This document shows, one piece after another, positions 18,511 through 28,402 of a stretch of 64,000 bases of DNA. The stretch lies in contig DVFJ01000011.1 in assembly GCA_018713325.1 (NCBI GenBank), positions 49,215-113,214 of the forward strand. Reading direction: 5' to 3'. Position 1 is the first letter of the stretch. The number at the start of each line of letters is the position of its first letter. This DNA comes from Candidatus Onthenecus intestinigallinarum. Lineage in GTDB: Bacteria; Bacillota; Clostridia; Christensenellales; Aristaeellaceae. The notes under the pieces are model-generated. The model made no database searches, was not told where the DNA came from, and worked only from the letters and a program-made list of their open reading frames with translations. A program made the position numbers and the translations under genes.

Positions 18511-21054
18511 TTATTTGGCGTCGAACCAGGTCCGGCCGGCGTGCACGTCGGCCACGAGCGGGACGGACAGCTGCGCCGCGTCCTCCATGCATGTCTTGAG
18601 CACCTGGGCGACCGCATCCAGCTCCTCAGGCGGCGTCTCGACGATCAGTTCGTCGTGCACCTGCAGGATCAGCCGCGCGCGCAGGTTCAGCTCCTTCAAA
18701 CGCTCGTGCACGCGCACCATCGCCAGCTTGATGATGTCCGCCGCAGTGCCCTGCACCGGGGTGTTCATCGCGGCGCGTTCGCCGAAGGAGCGGGTGTTGT
18801 AGTTGGATGAGGACAGCTCCGGCAGCGGCCTGCGCCGCCCGAACATCGTCGTCGAATAGCCCAGCAGCTTGCCCCTGGCCACCGCGTCGTCCATGAAGCG
18901 GCGCACGCCCGGATAGCGGCTGAAGTAGCGCTCGATGAACGCGGCCGCCTCGCGGCGGGAGACGCCCACGTTGCGCGCGAGCCCGAAGTCGCTGATGCCG
19001 TAGACGATGCCGAAGTTGACCGCCTTGGCCGCTGAGCGCATGGCGGGCGTGACCTGCGCCAGCGGCACGCCGTAGACCTCTGCGGCCGTGCGGGCGTGGA
19101 TGTCCTGCCCGGCGCGGAAGGCCTCGATCATGCCTGCGTCGTCCGACAGATGGGCCAGCAGCCGCAGCTCGATCTGCGAATAGTCCGCGTCGCAGAGCAG
19201 CCAGCCCTCGCGCGCGGTGAAGGCGCGGCGGATCTCGCGCCCCAGCGCGGTGCGCACGGGGATGTTTTGAAGGTTCGGCTCGGTGGAGGAGATGCGGCCC
19301 GTCCCCGTGGCCGTCTGGTCAAACCAGGTGTGGATGCGCCCGTCGCGCCCGATGAGCTTGACCATGCCCTCGACGTACGTGCCGTTGAGCTTGGACAACT
19401 GGCGGTAGGCGAGGATTTTGGGGATGGCGGGATGCCTGTCCGCGAGCGCCTCGAGCGTCTCCGCATCGGTGGAATAGCCGGACTTGGTCTTGCGCCCCGC
19501 GGGCAGGCCCAGGCGCTCAAAGAGCACCTCGCCCAGCTGTTTGGGGCTGGCGATGTTGAAGCCCTCCACACCCGTGAGCGCATAGATCTCTCCGCGCAAC
19601 TGCTCCAGTTCCCGGGCGTAGCCCTCCCCTAACCGGAGAAGTTCTTCGCGGGCGACGGGAAATCCTTCCCGCTCCATGGAAAAAAGCGTGTGCATGAGCG
19701 GCATTTCGATGTCGTGGTAGAGCGCGGCCATGCCGTCGGCCTCGAGCTGCGCCGTCTGGCGCAGGTGCGCCTCGCACAGCGCGCAGGCATCGGCGGGCGC
19801 CTCATAGGCCTTTTGCAGGGGATCGAGCAGGTAGGCCTCCAGCAGCGTGTCCGCGCCCACGGCGGTGCAGGGCGCCTCCCACTCGAACAGCTGGGTGAGC
19901 AGGCGCTTGGCGCCATGCACCCACAGGGGCCGTTCGCCCGTCAGAAGCGGGGCGAGCGCGCGCATCGCCTCGCGCGCGTCCAGGCCGTTGCTGAGCAGAT
20001 CCTGCGCCAGGGGAATGCGCGCCCGCTCGCCCGTGGGACAGGCGAGCGTCAGGTCCTGCCCGAGGCTGAGCGCAACGGGACCGTCGGGCAAAGCGTCTAT
20101 AAACACATGAATGTCGTCCGGGGCTGTCAGCGTGCGCTCCTCCTGCCAGGCGACCGCCACGGGCGCAGGGGCCGGAGCGGTCGCTCCGCCGGGCGCGAGC
20201 GCCAGCAGGCGGGGGATCAGGGATTTCATCTCATATTCTTCCAGCACGGGCGCGCCGCCGGACAGGTCGCGCACGCGGCACGCCTCCCAGTCCAGCTCGA
20301 TGGGCGCATCGCGGTCGATCGTGGCGAGCTTCTTGCTCATCAGCGCGCTCTCGCGTCCGTCGATCATGCGCTCGCGCAGCTTGCCCTTCAGGTCCGCCGG
20401 TGCGGCATCCAGCGCGCGCTCGACGGTGCCGTACTGCGAAAGCAGCTTCACCGCCGTCTTCTCGCCCACGCCCGGCACGCCGGGGATGTTGTCCGACGCG
20501 TCGCCCATCAACCCCTTGAGGTCGGGAATCTGCGCGGGCGTGACGCCGAACGTCGCCAGCACCGTCTCCGGATCGAACTCCACCGTGTCGGTGATGCCGC
20601 GCTTGGTGTACAGCACGTGCGTTTGTTCGCTCACCAGCTGCATGGCGTCACGGTCGCCCGTCACCAGCAGCGCACGCACGCCGCGCGCCTCGCACAGACG
20701 GCTGACCGTGCCGAGCATGTCGTCCGCCTCGAACGAGGGCAGCTCCAGCTGCACGACACCCATGGCGTCCAGCAACCGGCGCAACATGGGGAACTGTTCG
20801 CGCAGCTCTTCGGGCGTGGGCTTGCGCCCCGCCTTGTATTCGGCAAAGTCTGCATGGCGAAACGTCGGCCCGTGCATGTCAAAGGCGACGGCCAGGTAGG
20901 ATGGGCGCACCTGCGCCAGAAGCTTGAGCAGCATGCTCGCAAAGCCCATGACGGCATGGGTGTGCAGGCCGGCGCTGGTGGTCAGCGGCGGCAGCGCGTG
21001 AAACGCACGGTGCATGAGGCTGTTGCCGTCCACGACGATAAAGGTTTCCACCAC
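18511..21054 (-). CDS. polA: DNA polymerase I
   Basis: 5'-3' exonuclease N-term (GLMGDASDNIPGVPGVGEKTAVKLL) and polA C-term (DADYSQIELRLLAHLSDD...INFGIVYGIS-like, LQVHDELIVE). Confidence 0.97.
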   Translation of the reverse strand: MVETFIVVDGNSLMHRAFHALPPLTTSAGLHTHAVMGFASMLLKLLAQVRPSYLAVAFDMHGPTFRHADFAEYKAGRKPTPEELREQFPMLRRLLDAMGVVQLELPSFEADDMLGTVSRLCEARGVRALLVTGDRDAMQLVSEQTHVLYTKRGITDTVEFDPETVLATFGVTPAQIPDLKGLMGDASDNIPGVPGVGEKTAVKLLSQYGTVERALDAAPADLKGKLRERMIDGRESALMSKKLATIDRDAPIELDWEACRVRDLSGGAPVLEEYEMKSLIPRLLALAPGGATAPAPAPVAVAWQEERTLTAPDDIHVFIDALPDGPVALSLGQDLTLACPTGERARIPLAQDLLSNGLDAREAMRALAPLLTGERPLWVHGAKRLLTQLFEWEAPCTAVGADTLLEAYLLDPLQKAYEAPADACALCEAHLRQTAQLEADGMAALYHDIEMPLMHTLFSMEREGFPVAREELLRLGEGYARELEQLRGEIYALTGVEGFNIASPKQLGEVLFERLGLPAGRKTKSGYSTDAETLEALADRHPAIPKILAYRQLSKLNGTYVEGMVKLIGRDGRIHTWFDQTATGTGRISSTEPNLQNIPVRTALGREIRRAFTAREGWLLCDADYSQIELRLLAHLSDDAGMIEAFRAGQDIHARTAAEVYGVPLAQVTPAMRSAAKAVNFGIVYGISDFGLARNVGVSRREAAAFIERYFSRYPGVRRFMDDAVARGKLLGYSTTMFGRRRPLPELSSSNYNTRSFGERAAMNTPVQGTAADIIKLAMVRVHERLKELNLRARLILQVHDELIVETPPEELDAVAQVLKTCMEDAAQLSVPLVADVHAGRTWFDAK

Positions 21055-21242
21055 GGCGACGTCTCCTTCGCTAGCTCTTTCTGTTTATAGAATACCACAA
21101 GAAGGGGAAAAATACAAATCCCCCTCGTCCGTTCCGAATGCGGCCCATGAAAAAAAGATGGAAAAAGCGGCGAATCTGTACTATACTATAGGTGACGCCA
21201 TATGAAGAAGGTTCATCCCATCAAGGCAAGGAGGAGACCCTC

Positions 21243-22967
21243 GTGACGTATAGAGAACGATACGAACAGTGGCTTCGCGATTTCGCAGACGATCCGGCGA
21301 CGGTAGCGGAACTTCAGGCCATCGCGGGCGACGAAAAGGAGATCGAGGACCGCTTCTACACCGAGCTCTCGTTCGGCACGGCGGGCATGCGCGGCGTGCT
21401 CGGCGCGGGCACGAACCGTATGAACCTGCAAAACGTGCGCCGTGCGACCAAGGGCTTTGCCGACTACATCAACGCGGGCGACCCATCCTACCGCACGCGC
21501 GGCGTGGTCATCGCCTACGACTCGCGGCGCATGTCGCCCCAGTTTGCAAGGGCCGCGGCGCTGGTGCTGTGCCATGAGGGCATCCATGTATACCTCTTTG
21601 ACGAGCTGCGCCCGGTGCCGATCCTCTCCTATGCCGTGCGCCACCTGCACGCCGTGGCGGGCATCGTCATCACCGCCAGCCACAACCCGCCGCAGTACAA
21701 CGGCTACAAGGTCTACTGGGAGGACGGCGCGCAGATGCCGCCCGAATACGCCGACCAGGTGCTTGCGCGCATCCGCGCCTGCACGTATCAGGACGCGCGG
21801 GAGATGGACGAGGCCGAGGCCAGGGCGGCGGGCCTGCTGTCGATCATCGGCAACAGGGAGGTCGACGACGACTACATCGCGCAGGTCAAGACGCTCTCCG
21901 TCCAGCCCGAGCTCATGAAGCGGGCCGGCGGCGACCTCAAGATCGTCTACACGCCGCTGCACGGCTCGGGCAATAAACCCGTGCGCCGCATTCTCCAGGA
22001 GATCGGCATCCGCAACGTGCTCGTCGTCAAGGAGCAGGAGCTGCCCGATCCGAACTTCAGCACCATCAAGGTGCCCAATCCCGAGGATCCCGCCGCGTTC
22101 AAGCTGGCCATGGAGCTGGCAGACCGCGAGGGCGCCGACTGCATCTTCGGCACCGACCCGGACTGTGACCGCGTCGGCATCGCAGTCAAGGACGGACAGG
22201 GGCGCTATTACCTGATGACCGGCAACCAGATCGGTTGCGTGCTGCTGTACTACATCCTCAAGAGCCGCAAGGAGCTGGGCACGCTGCCGGCAAACGGCGC
22301 GGTCGTCAAGTCGGTCGTCTCCACGGAACTGGCGCGCAGGATCGCGGACAGCTACGGGCTGACGACGTTCGACACGCTGACGGGCTTCAAGTTCATCGCC
22401 GAAAAGATTCAGCAGTTTGAGGACACGGGCGCGCACACGTTCGTCTTCGGCTTTGAGGAGAGCTACGGCTTCCTGTCCTCGACGTTCGTGCGCGACAAGG
22501 ACGGCGTCAACGCCTCGCTGCTCATCGCCGAGGCGGCCGTGTGGGCCAAGACGCAGGGCAAGACGCTCTACGACATCCTCATGGAGATCTACCGGACCTA
22601 CGGCGCCTATGTGGAGAAGGTCGTTTCCGTCACGCTGCCGGGCAAGGACGGCCTGCAGCGCATGCAGCAGATCATGGCGTCCCTGCGCGCGCAGCCGCCC
22701 AGGGAGCTGGCCTCGCTCCGGGTGCTGGCCGTGCGCGACTACCTGACGCGCGAGCGCACCGACGCGCAGGGCGGCAGGACCGCGCTGGATCTGCCCCGCT
22801 CGGACGTGCTCTACTTTGAGCTGGAGGGCGGCGCGTGGGTCTGCATCCGCCCCTCCGGCACCGAGCCGAAGATCAAGCTGTACGTGAACACGAACGCCGC
22901 GGAGATGGACGGGGCGCAGGCGCTCAACGACGCGCTGCGCGCGGCCAGCGAGGCGCTGATGAAGTGA
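21243..22967 (+). CDS. pgm: Phosphoglucomutase/phosphomannomutase (phospho-sugar mutase)
   Basis: GTAGMRGVLGAGTNRMN..., GIVITASHNPPQYNGYKVYWEDGAQ, GTDPDCDRVGIAV; GTG start after AAGGAGGAGA. Confidence 0.95.
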   Translation: MTYRERYEQWLRDFADDPATVAELQAIAGDEKEIEDRFYTELSFGTAGMRGVLGAGTNRMNLQNVRRATKGFADYINAGDPSYRTRGVVIAYDSRRMSPQFARAAALVLCHEGIHVYLFDELRPVPILSYAVRHLHAVAGIVITASHNPPQYNGYKVYWEDGAQMPPEYADQVLARIRACTYQDAREMDEAEARAAGLLSIIGNREVDDDYIAQVKTLSVQPELMKRAGGDLKIVYTPLHGSGNKPVRRILQEIGIRNVLVVKEQELPDPNFSTIKVPNPEDPAAFKLAMELADREGADCIFGTDPDCDRVGIAVKDGQGRYYLMTGNQIGCVLLYYILKSRKELGTLPANGAVVKSVVSTELARRIADSYGLTTFDTLTGFKFIAEKIQQFEDTGAHTFVFGFEESYGFLSSTFVRDKDGVNASLLIAEAAVWAKTQGKTLYDILMEIYRTYGAYVEKVVSVTLPGKDGLQRMQQIMASLRAQPPRELASLRVLAVRDYLTRERTDAQGGRTALDLPRSDVLYFELEGGAWVCIRPSGTEPKIKLYVNTNAAEMDGAQALNDALRAASEALMK

Positions 22968-22979
22968 GATGCGCGTAGG

Positions 22980-23002
22980 GGGCGGCTTCGGCCGCCCTTT
23001 TT
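22980..23002 (+). terminator. Intrinsic terminator after pgm
   Basis: GGGCGGC-TTCG-GCCGCCC-TTTTT. Confidence 0.85.
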
Positions 23003-23030
23003 CATGCGAGGACATGCGAGGAGGCACATC

Positions 23031-23576
23031 ATGGGCGAGGACAAGTACGCCGGCGACTACCGGGTCGTCAAGCACGTCGACCCGGCGACCGGCAAGGAAG
23101 AACGCCGCCTGGTCTACACAGGCGAATATTTCAGCCTGAACCTGGACGCCAGGGAAAAGGCGCGCCGCTGCCTGCTGCTGGCCGGGTGCGCGGCGTTGGG
23201 CATCTGCGGCTTTCTGATCGCGGGTCTGATCCAAAGCGCGGCGGCGCGCACGCTGCTGGTGTCCATGCCGCATATGTTCACGATGATTGCGCTGTTTTTC
23301 ATGCTGGTGAGCGCCGTGCGCATCCTGCGCCTGAAGGAGCGCTTTACGCGCAAGGAGCGCGACAGGGCGCTGCACCGGGGCAGAAACGCCTGCCGGGCGC
23401 AGACGCTGCTGTCGGCGGCGGCGCTGCTGGGCGATCTGTTTCTGGTGGCGACCGGACGGGGCAGCGAGGTGGAGGGCCTGGCGCTGCTGGGCTACGCGCT
23501 GATGCTCGCGGCCGGCGCGCTGTCGCTGCTCGTGCTGCGGGACGTCAGCGCGCCCATGGTCGACAAGGGACTCTGA
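23031..23576 (+). CDS. Hypothetical membrane protein (about four hydrophobic helices)
   Basis: MGEDKYAGDYRVVKHVDPATGKEERRLVYTGEYFSLNL... with hydrophobic stretches; SD GAGGAGGC upstream. Confidence 0.75.
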   Translation: MGEDKYAGDYRVVKHVDPATGKEERRLVYTGEYFSLNLDAREKARRCLLLAGCAALGICGFLIAGLIQSAAARTLLVSMPHMFTMIALFFMLVSAVRILRLKERFTRKERDRALHRGRNACRAQTLLSAAALLGDLFLVATGRGSEVEGLALLGYALMLAAGALSLLVLRDVSAPMVDKGL

Positions 23577-23589
23577 GGGAGGCGGACGC

Positions 23590-24372
23590 ATGAGACGTAT
23601 CGACGCCGCGCAGGCCGGCGCGCTGTTTGGCGGCCGGATCGAGACGCCGGTCCGGGCCTTTGTGCAGGGACACATGGGGCGCGCATGGCAGAGCGAAGAC
23701 GGCCGCTGCGCGCAGATCGTGACGGGCGACTTCTGCTTCTTTGCGGGCGACGCGGACGCGGACGGCGCGCGGGAACTGGCGGGTCACGTGCCGGCCGACC
23801 ATCCGTCGGATTCGCTGCTCATGCTCGCGCACGATGCGGCCTGGGACGCCCGCATTGCCGATGTGTGGGGCGATCGCGCCCGGCGGATCCGGCGCTACCG
23901 GCTGCATGCGGACGCGCTGCGCGCGGACCGGCTGCCGCCGCAGGATCCGCCCGCCGGATACCGCCTCGCGCCGCTGGACGGCCGGCTGTACCGCGCGGCG
24001 CTCGCGCAGGCCTGGTCGCGGGACTTTGTGTCGCTCTTTGACGGCGAGGCGGACTTCCTCGCGCGCGGTCTGGGCGTGGCGGCGCTGCGCGGGGACGAGC
24101 TGGTGGCCGCCGCGTCTTCTTATTTGATATATGACGGCGGCCTGGAGATTCAGGTGCAGACGCGGGACGACCACCAGCGCAGAGGGCTTGCACGCTGCTG
24201 CTGCGCCGCGCTGATCGCGCAGTGCCTGCGCCGCGGCCTGGAGCCGCACTGGGATGCGGCCAACGGGGCGTCGCTTCGTCTGGCGCTGTGCCTGGGATAC
24301 CGGAACGGGGGCGCCTACGACGCGCTAGAGGTTCCGTCGTCTGTCAATGCCTGCACAAAATCCGAACGTTAA
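23590..24372 (+). CDS. GNAT-family N-acetyltransferase-like protein
   Basis: EIQVQTRDDHQRRGLARCCCAALIAQCLRRGLEPHWDAANGASLRLALCLGY; GNAT acetyl-CoA motif region. Confidence 0.8.
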   Translation: MRRIDAAQAGALFGGRIETPVRAFVQGHMGRAWQSEDGRCAQIVTGDFCFFAGDADADGARELAGHVPADHPSDSLLMLAHDAAWDARIADVWGDRARRIRRYRLHADALRADRLPPQDPPAGYRLAPLDGRLYRAALAQAWSRDFVSLFDGEADFLARGLGVAALRGDELVAAASSYLIYDGGLEIQVQTRDDHQRRGLARCCCAALIAQCLRRGLEPHWDAANGASLRLALCLGYRNGGAYDALEVPSSVNACTKSER

Positions 24373-24426
24373 AAAAATACAAAGCGCAAAGATTCGATCA
24401 AATCCGCGTTTTTTTGCGGAAGGCCC

Positions 24427-24455
24427 TTTACAAACGGCGAAATTTGCGGTACGAT
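24427..24455 (+). promoter_or_regulatory. Promoter of BMP transporter operon
   Basis: TTTACA-N17-TACGAT ~49 nt upstream of the CDS start. Confidence 0.6.
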
Positions 24456-24503
24456 AAGCCTGCTTCGTTTCCTAATCGAGAACATTAGAGGAGGCAATCA
24501 TTC

Positions 24504-25664
24504 ATGAAGAAGCTTGTGTCCCTGGCGCTGGTGCTGATGCTGTGCCTGCTGTCCGTCGGCGCGATGGCCGAGGGCGGCGTGCCGGTCGAGGAGCTGAAGG
24601 TGGGCTTCATCTTCATCGGCGACGAGAACGAGGGCTATACCGCCAACCACTACAACGGCGCGAAGGAAATGGCGGCCGCGCTGGGCCTGTCCGAAAGCCA
24701 GCTGCTGATCAAGTGGGTCGTTCCGGAGAACGAGGAGTGCGAGGACGCCGCGTATGACCTGGCCGATCAGGGCTGCCAGATCATCTTCGGCAACAGCTTC
24801 GGCTTCGAGTCCTACATGATCAACGTCGCCAAGGAATACCCGGACGTCGAGTTCTGCCACGCCACCGGCACGCAGGCCTCCACGCTGGGCATGGCCAACT
24901 TCCATAACTTCTTCACCTCCGTGTACGAGTCCCGCTACGTCTCCGGCGTGGTCGCGGGCATGAAGCTCAACGAGATGATCGCGAACGGCGTCATCACCGA
25001 GGACCAGGCGAAGATCGGCTATGTCGGCGCGTTCCCGTACGAAGAGGTCAAGTCTGGCTACACCGCGTTCTTCCTGGGCGCGCGCAGCGTGTGCCCGTCC
25101 GCCACGATGGACGTGAAGTACACCAACTCCTGGGCCTCCTTTGACCTGGAGAAGGAAGCGGCTGAGGCGCTGATCGCGGGCGGCTGCGTGCTGATCTCCC
25201 AGCACGCCGACACCACCGGCGCTCCCACGGCTTGCGAAGAGGCGGGTGTGCCCGTCGTCGGCTACAATGTCTCCATGATTGCCACCGCTCCGACCCAGGC
25301 GCTGACCTCCGCGGCTGTGAACTGGGGCCCCTACTACACCTACGCGGTGCAGTGCATCGTCGACGGCACGGAGATCGTCACTGATTGGTGCCACGGCTAT
25401 GCCGACGGCGCGAACCAGATCACCGAGCTGAACGAGGCCGCCGTGGCCGAGGGCACCGCTGAGAAGGTCGCCGAGGTCGAGGCCGCGCTGGCGGACGGCT
25501 CGCTGCACGTGTTCGACTGCTCCACGTTCACCGTGGGCGGCGCGACGCTGACCGAGGCGGACAGCGAGTACATCTCCGACGGCTACTTCCACGAGTCCGA
25601 GGTGCGCTCTGCTCCGTACTTTGGCTACGTCATCGACGGCATCACCGAGCTGACCGCGCAGTAA
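24504..25664 (+). CDS. BMP family ABC transporter substrate-binding protein
   Basis: LKVGFIFIGDENEGYTANHYNGAKEMAAALGL...IIFGNSFGFESYMINVAKEYPDVEFCHATGTQ; followed by ATPase and two permeases. Confidence 0.93.
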   Translation: MKKLVSLALVLMLCLLSVGAMAEGGVPVEELKVGFIFIGDENEGYTANHYNGAKEMAAALGLSESQLLIKWVVPENEECEDAAYDLADQGCQIIFGNSFGFESYMINVAKEYPDVEFCHATGTQASTLGMANFHNFFTSVYESRYVSGVVAGMKLNEMIANGVITEDQAKIGYVGAFPYEEVKSGYTAFFLGARSVCPSATMDVKYTNSWASFDLEKEAAEALIAGGCVLISQHADTTGAPTACEEAGVPVVGYNVSMIATAPTQALTSAAVNWGPYYTYAVQCIVDGTEIVTDWCHGYADGANQITELNEAAVAEGTAEKVAEVEAALADGSLHVFDCSTFTVGGATLTEADSEYISDGYFHESEVRSAPYFGYVIDGITELTAQ

Positions 25665-25681
25665 TCCTGCATGGTCCTGCG

Positions 25682-25712
25682 GCGGACGGCTTCAACGCCG
25701 TCCGCCCGTTTT
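25682..25712 (+). terminator. Hairpin/attenuator between SBP and ATPase genes
   Basis: GCGGACGGC-TTCAAC-GCCGTCCGC-CCGTTTT. Confidence 0.65.
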
Positions 25713-25745
25713 GCGTTGAGACCCCCATCATCAGGAGGATTGCCC

Positions 25746-27290
25746 GTGGAAAAGAAGATCGCGGTCGAAATGCGCGGCGTCACCAAGCGCTTTGGCAGCG
25801 TGGTCGCCAATGAAAACGTCTGTCTCGACGTGCGCAGGGGAGAGATCCTCTCCGTGCTCGGCGAGAACGGCAGCGGCAAGACGACGCTTATGAACATGCT
25901 CTCCGGCATCTACTTCCCCGACGAGGGGCAGATCTTCATCGAGGACAGGCCGGTGACCATCCGCTCGCCTCGCGATGCGTTCGAGCTGGGCATCGGCATG
26001 ATCCATCAGCACTTCAAACTGGTGGATGTGTTCACCGCAGCCGAAAACATCGCGCTGGGCCTGCCGGGCCCCATGCGCCTGAGCCTGAACGAAGTGCGCC
26101 GCAAGATCATGGACCTGGCCAACAAGTACGGCTTTGAGATCGACGTCAACCAGAAGGTCTACGACATGTCCGTCTCCCAGAAGCAGACGGTCGAGATCCT
26201 CAAGGTGCTCTACCGCGGCGCGAAGATCCTCATCCTCGACGAGCCGACCGCCGTGCTCACCCCGCAGGAGACGGAGCGGCTGTTCCGCATCCTGCGCAAC
26301 ATGCGCGAGGACGGCAAGGCCATCGTCATCATCACCCACAAGCTGGCCGAGGTGCTCGCCCTCTCCGACCGCGTCAGCGTGCTGCGCAAGGGCCACTCCG
26401 TGGGCACCGTGCAGACCTCCGGCGCGACGGTGCAGTCGCTCACGGAGCTGATGGTCGGCAAACAGGTGACGCTGGACATCGAGCGCCCGGATCCCGTCCA
26501 GCCCGAGCGCCGGCTGGACGTCAAGGACCTCACCTGCGTCAACGCCGAGGGCATCACCACGCTCGACCACGCCGCCTTCACCGCGCGCAGCGGCGAGATT
26601 CTGGGCATCGCGGGCGTGGCCGGCAGCGGCCAGAAGGAGCTGCTCGAGGCCATCGCGGGCCTGCAGCCCACGACGGAGGGCAGCGTCACGTTCTACCCGA
26701 AGCAGGGCGAGCCGGTGGAAACCACGCACATGAACGCGGGCGCCATCGACAAGCTGGGCATCCGGCTGGCGTTTGTGCCGGAGGACCGCCTGGGCATGGG
26801 CCTGGTCGGCTCCATGGACATCACCGAAAACATGATGCTGCGCACCTATCGCGAGGGACATTCCTTCCTGACGGACAAGCGCGGCCCGCGCCAGCTGGCC
26901 GAACGCATCGTGGAGCAGCTGGAGGTCGTCACCTCCGGCGTCTCGTCCCCGGTGCGGCGCATGTCCGGCGGCAACGTGCAGAAGGTGCTCGTCGGGCGCG
27001 AGATCGCCTCGGCGCCCAGCGTGCTGATGGTCGCCTATCCGGTGCGCGGCCTGGACATCAACTCGTCCTACACGATCTACCACCTGCTCAACGAGCAGAA
27101 GCTGAAGGGCTCCGCCGTCATCTGCGTGGGCGAGGACCTGGACGTGCTGCTGGCGCTGTGCGACCGCATCATGGTGCTGTGCGCCGGCAGGGTCACGGGC
27201 ATCGTGGACGCGCGCACCGCCACCAAGGAGGAGATCGGCGTGCTCATGACCCATACCGAAGGCGCCATCGAGGAGGGAGCGGCAGGATGA
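25746..27290 (+). CDS. ABC transporter ATP-binding protein (dual nucleotide-binding domains, nucleoside/sugar type)
   Basis: VLGENGSGKTTLMNMLSGIYFPDEGQIFIEDRPVTIRSPRDAFELGIGMIHQHFKLVD; second half EILGIAGVAGSGQKELLEAIAG. Confidence 0.95.
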   Translation: MEKKIAVEMRGVTKRFGSVVANENVCLDVRRGEILSVLGENGSGKTTLMNMLSGIYFPDEGQIFIEDRPVTIRSPRDAFELGIGMIHQHFKLVDVFTAAENIALGLPGPMRLSLNEVRRKIMDLANKYGFEIDVNQKVYDMSVSQKQTVEILKVLYRGAKILILDEPTAVLTPQETERLFRILRNMREDGKAIVIITHKLAEVLALSDRVSVLRKGHSVGTVQTSGATVQSLTELMVGKQVTLDIERPDPVQPERRLDVKDLTCVNAEGITTLDHAAFTARSGEILGIAGVAGSGQKELLEAIAGLQPTTEGSVTFYPKQGEPVETTHMNAGAIDKLGIRLAFVPEDRLGMGLVGSMDITENMMLRTYREGHSFLTDKRGPRQLAERIVEQLEVVTSGVSSPVRRMSGGNVQKVLVGREIASAPSVLMVAYPVRGLDINSSYTIYHLLNEQKLKGSAVICVGEDLDVLLALCDRIMVLCAGRVTGIVDARTATKEEIGVLMTHTEGAIEEGAAG

Positions 27291-28402
27291 ATACCGCACG
27301 GGAGCCCCTGTTTCACATCGTCAAGCGCGACGGCGTGCCCTTTCCCAAGGCGCTGGCCATCCGGACGGTCGCGGTGCTGCTCTCGCTGGTGGCCTGCGCG
27401 GGCGTGATCTTCGCGCTCACCGGCATGAACCCGCTGGAAGTCTACAGCGCCTATCTGAGCGGCGCGGTCGGCACCAACCGCCGCCTGTGGATGACCATCC
27501 GCGACAGCGCGACGCTGCTGCTCATCGCCCTGGCGATCACCCCGGCGTTCAAGATGCGCTTTTGGAACATCGGCGCAGAGGGCCAGGTGCTCGTCGGCGG
27601 CCTGGCTACGGCTGCCGTCATGATCTACGGCGGCGGCGCGATGCCCACCTGGCTGCTCTTCACGCTCATGGCGGTGTGCAGCATGCTCGCCGGCATGGTC
27701 TGGGGCCTGATCCCCGCGGCGTTCAAGGCCAGGTACAACACCAACGAGACGCTCTTCACCCTGATGCTCAACTATGTGGGCATGCAGCTGGTGACGTTCA
27801 GCATCGTCTTTTGGGAGAACCCGGCCGGATCCAACACCGTGGGCGTCATCCATCAGGCGACGGAGTACGGCTGGTTTCCGGATCTGTTCGGCCAGAAGTA
27901 CGGCCTCAACGTGCTGATCGTGCTGTCCATCACGGTGCTGATGTTCGTGTACCTGCGCTACAGCAAGCACGGCTATGAGATCGCCGTCGTGGGCGAGAGC
28001 GAAAACACTGCGCGCTATGCGGGCATCAACGTGGGCAAGATCATCCTGCGCACGATGGCGCTGTCGGGCGCGCTGTGCGGCCTGGCGGGCTTCATCATCG
28101 TGTCCGGATGCAGTCACACGATCTCCACCAGCACGGCCGGCGGCCGCGGCTTCACCGCGATCATCGTCAGCTGGCTGTCCAAGTTCAACCCGTTTACGAT
28201 GATCCTCGTCTCGTTCTTCCTCGTGTTCATGGAAAAGGGCGCCATCCAGATCGCCTCGCAGTTCAACCTCAACGAGAACGCGTCGGACGTGCTGACGGGC
28301 ATCATCCTCTTCTTCATCCTCGGGTGCGAGTTCTTCATCAACTATGAAGTCAGCCTGCGCCGGCACGGCAGAAAGGAGATCAAGGGATGGGCACGATCCT
28401 GA
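27287..28402 (+). CDS. ABC transporter permease
   Basis: FWNIGAEGQVLVGGLATAAVMIYGGGAMPTWLL...; ATG overlaps ATPase stop. Confidence 0.93.
   Translation: MNTAREPLFHIVKRDGVPFPKALAIRTVAVLLSLVACAGVIFALTGMNPLEVYSAYLSGAVGTNRRLWMTIRDSATLLLIALAITPAFKMRFWNIGAEGQVLVGGLATAAVMIYGGGAMPTWLLFTLMAVCSMLAGMVWGLIPAAFKARYNTNETLFTLMLNYVGMQLVTFSIVFWENPAGSNTVGVIHQATEYGWFPDLFGQKYGLNVLIVLSITVLMFVYLRYSKHGYEIAVVGESENTARYAGINVGKIILRTMALSGALCGLAGFIIVSGCSHTISTSTAGGRGFTAIIVSWLSKFNPFTMILVSFFLVFMEKGAIQIASQFNLNENASDVLTGIILFFILGCEFFINYEVSLRRHGRKEIKGWARS

Noticed and set aside
21213-23675. 820-aa minus-strand ORF
   Set aside because: Antisense of pgm and downstream genes; no recognisable domain.
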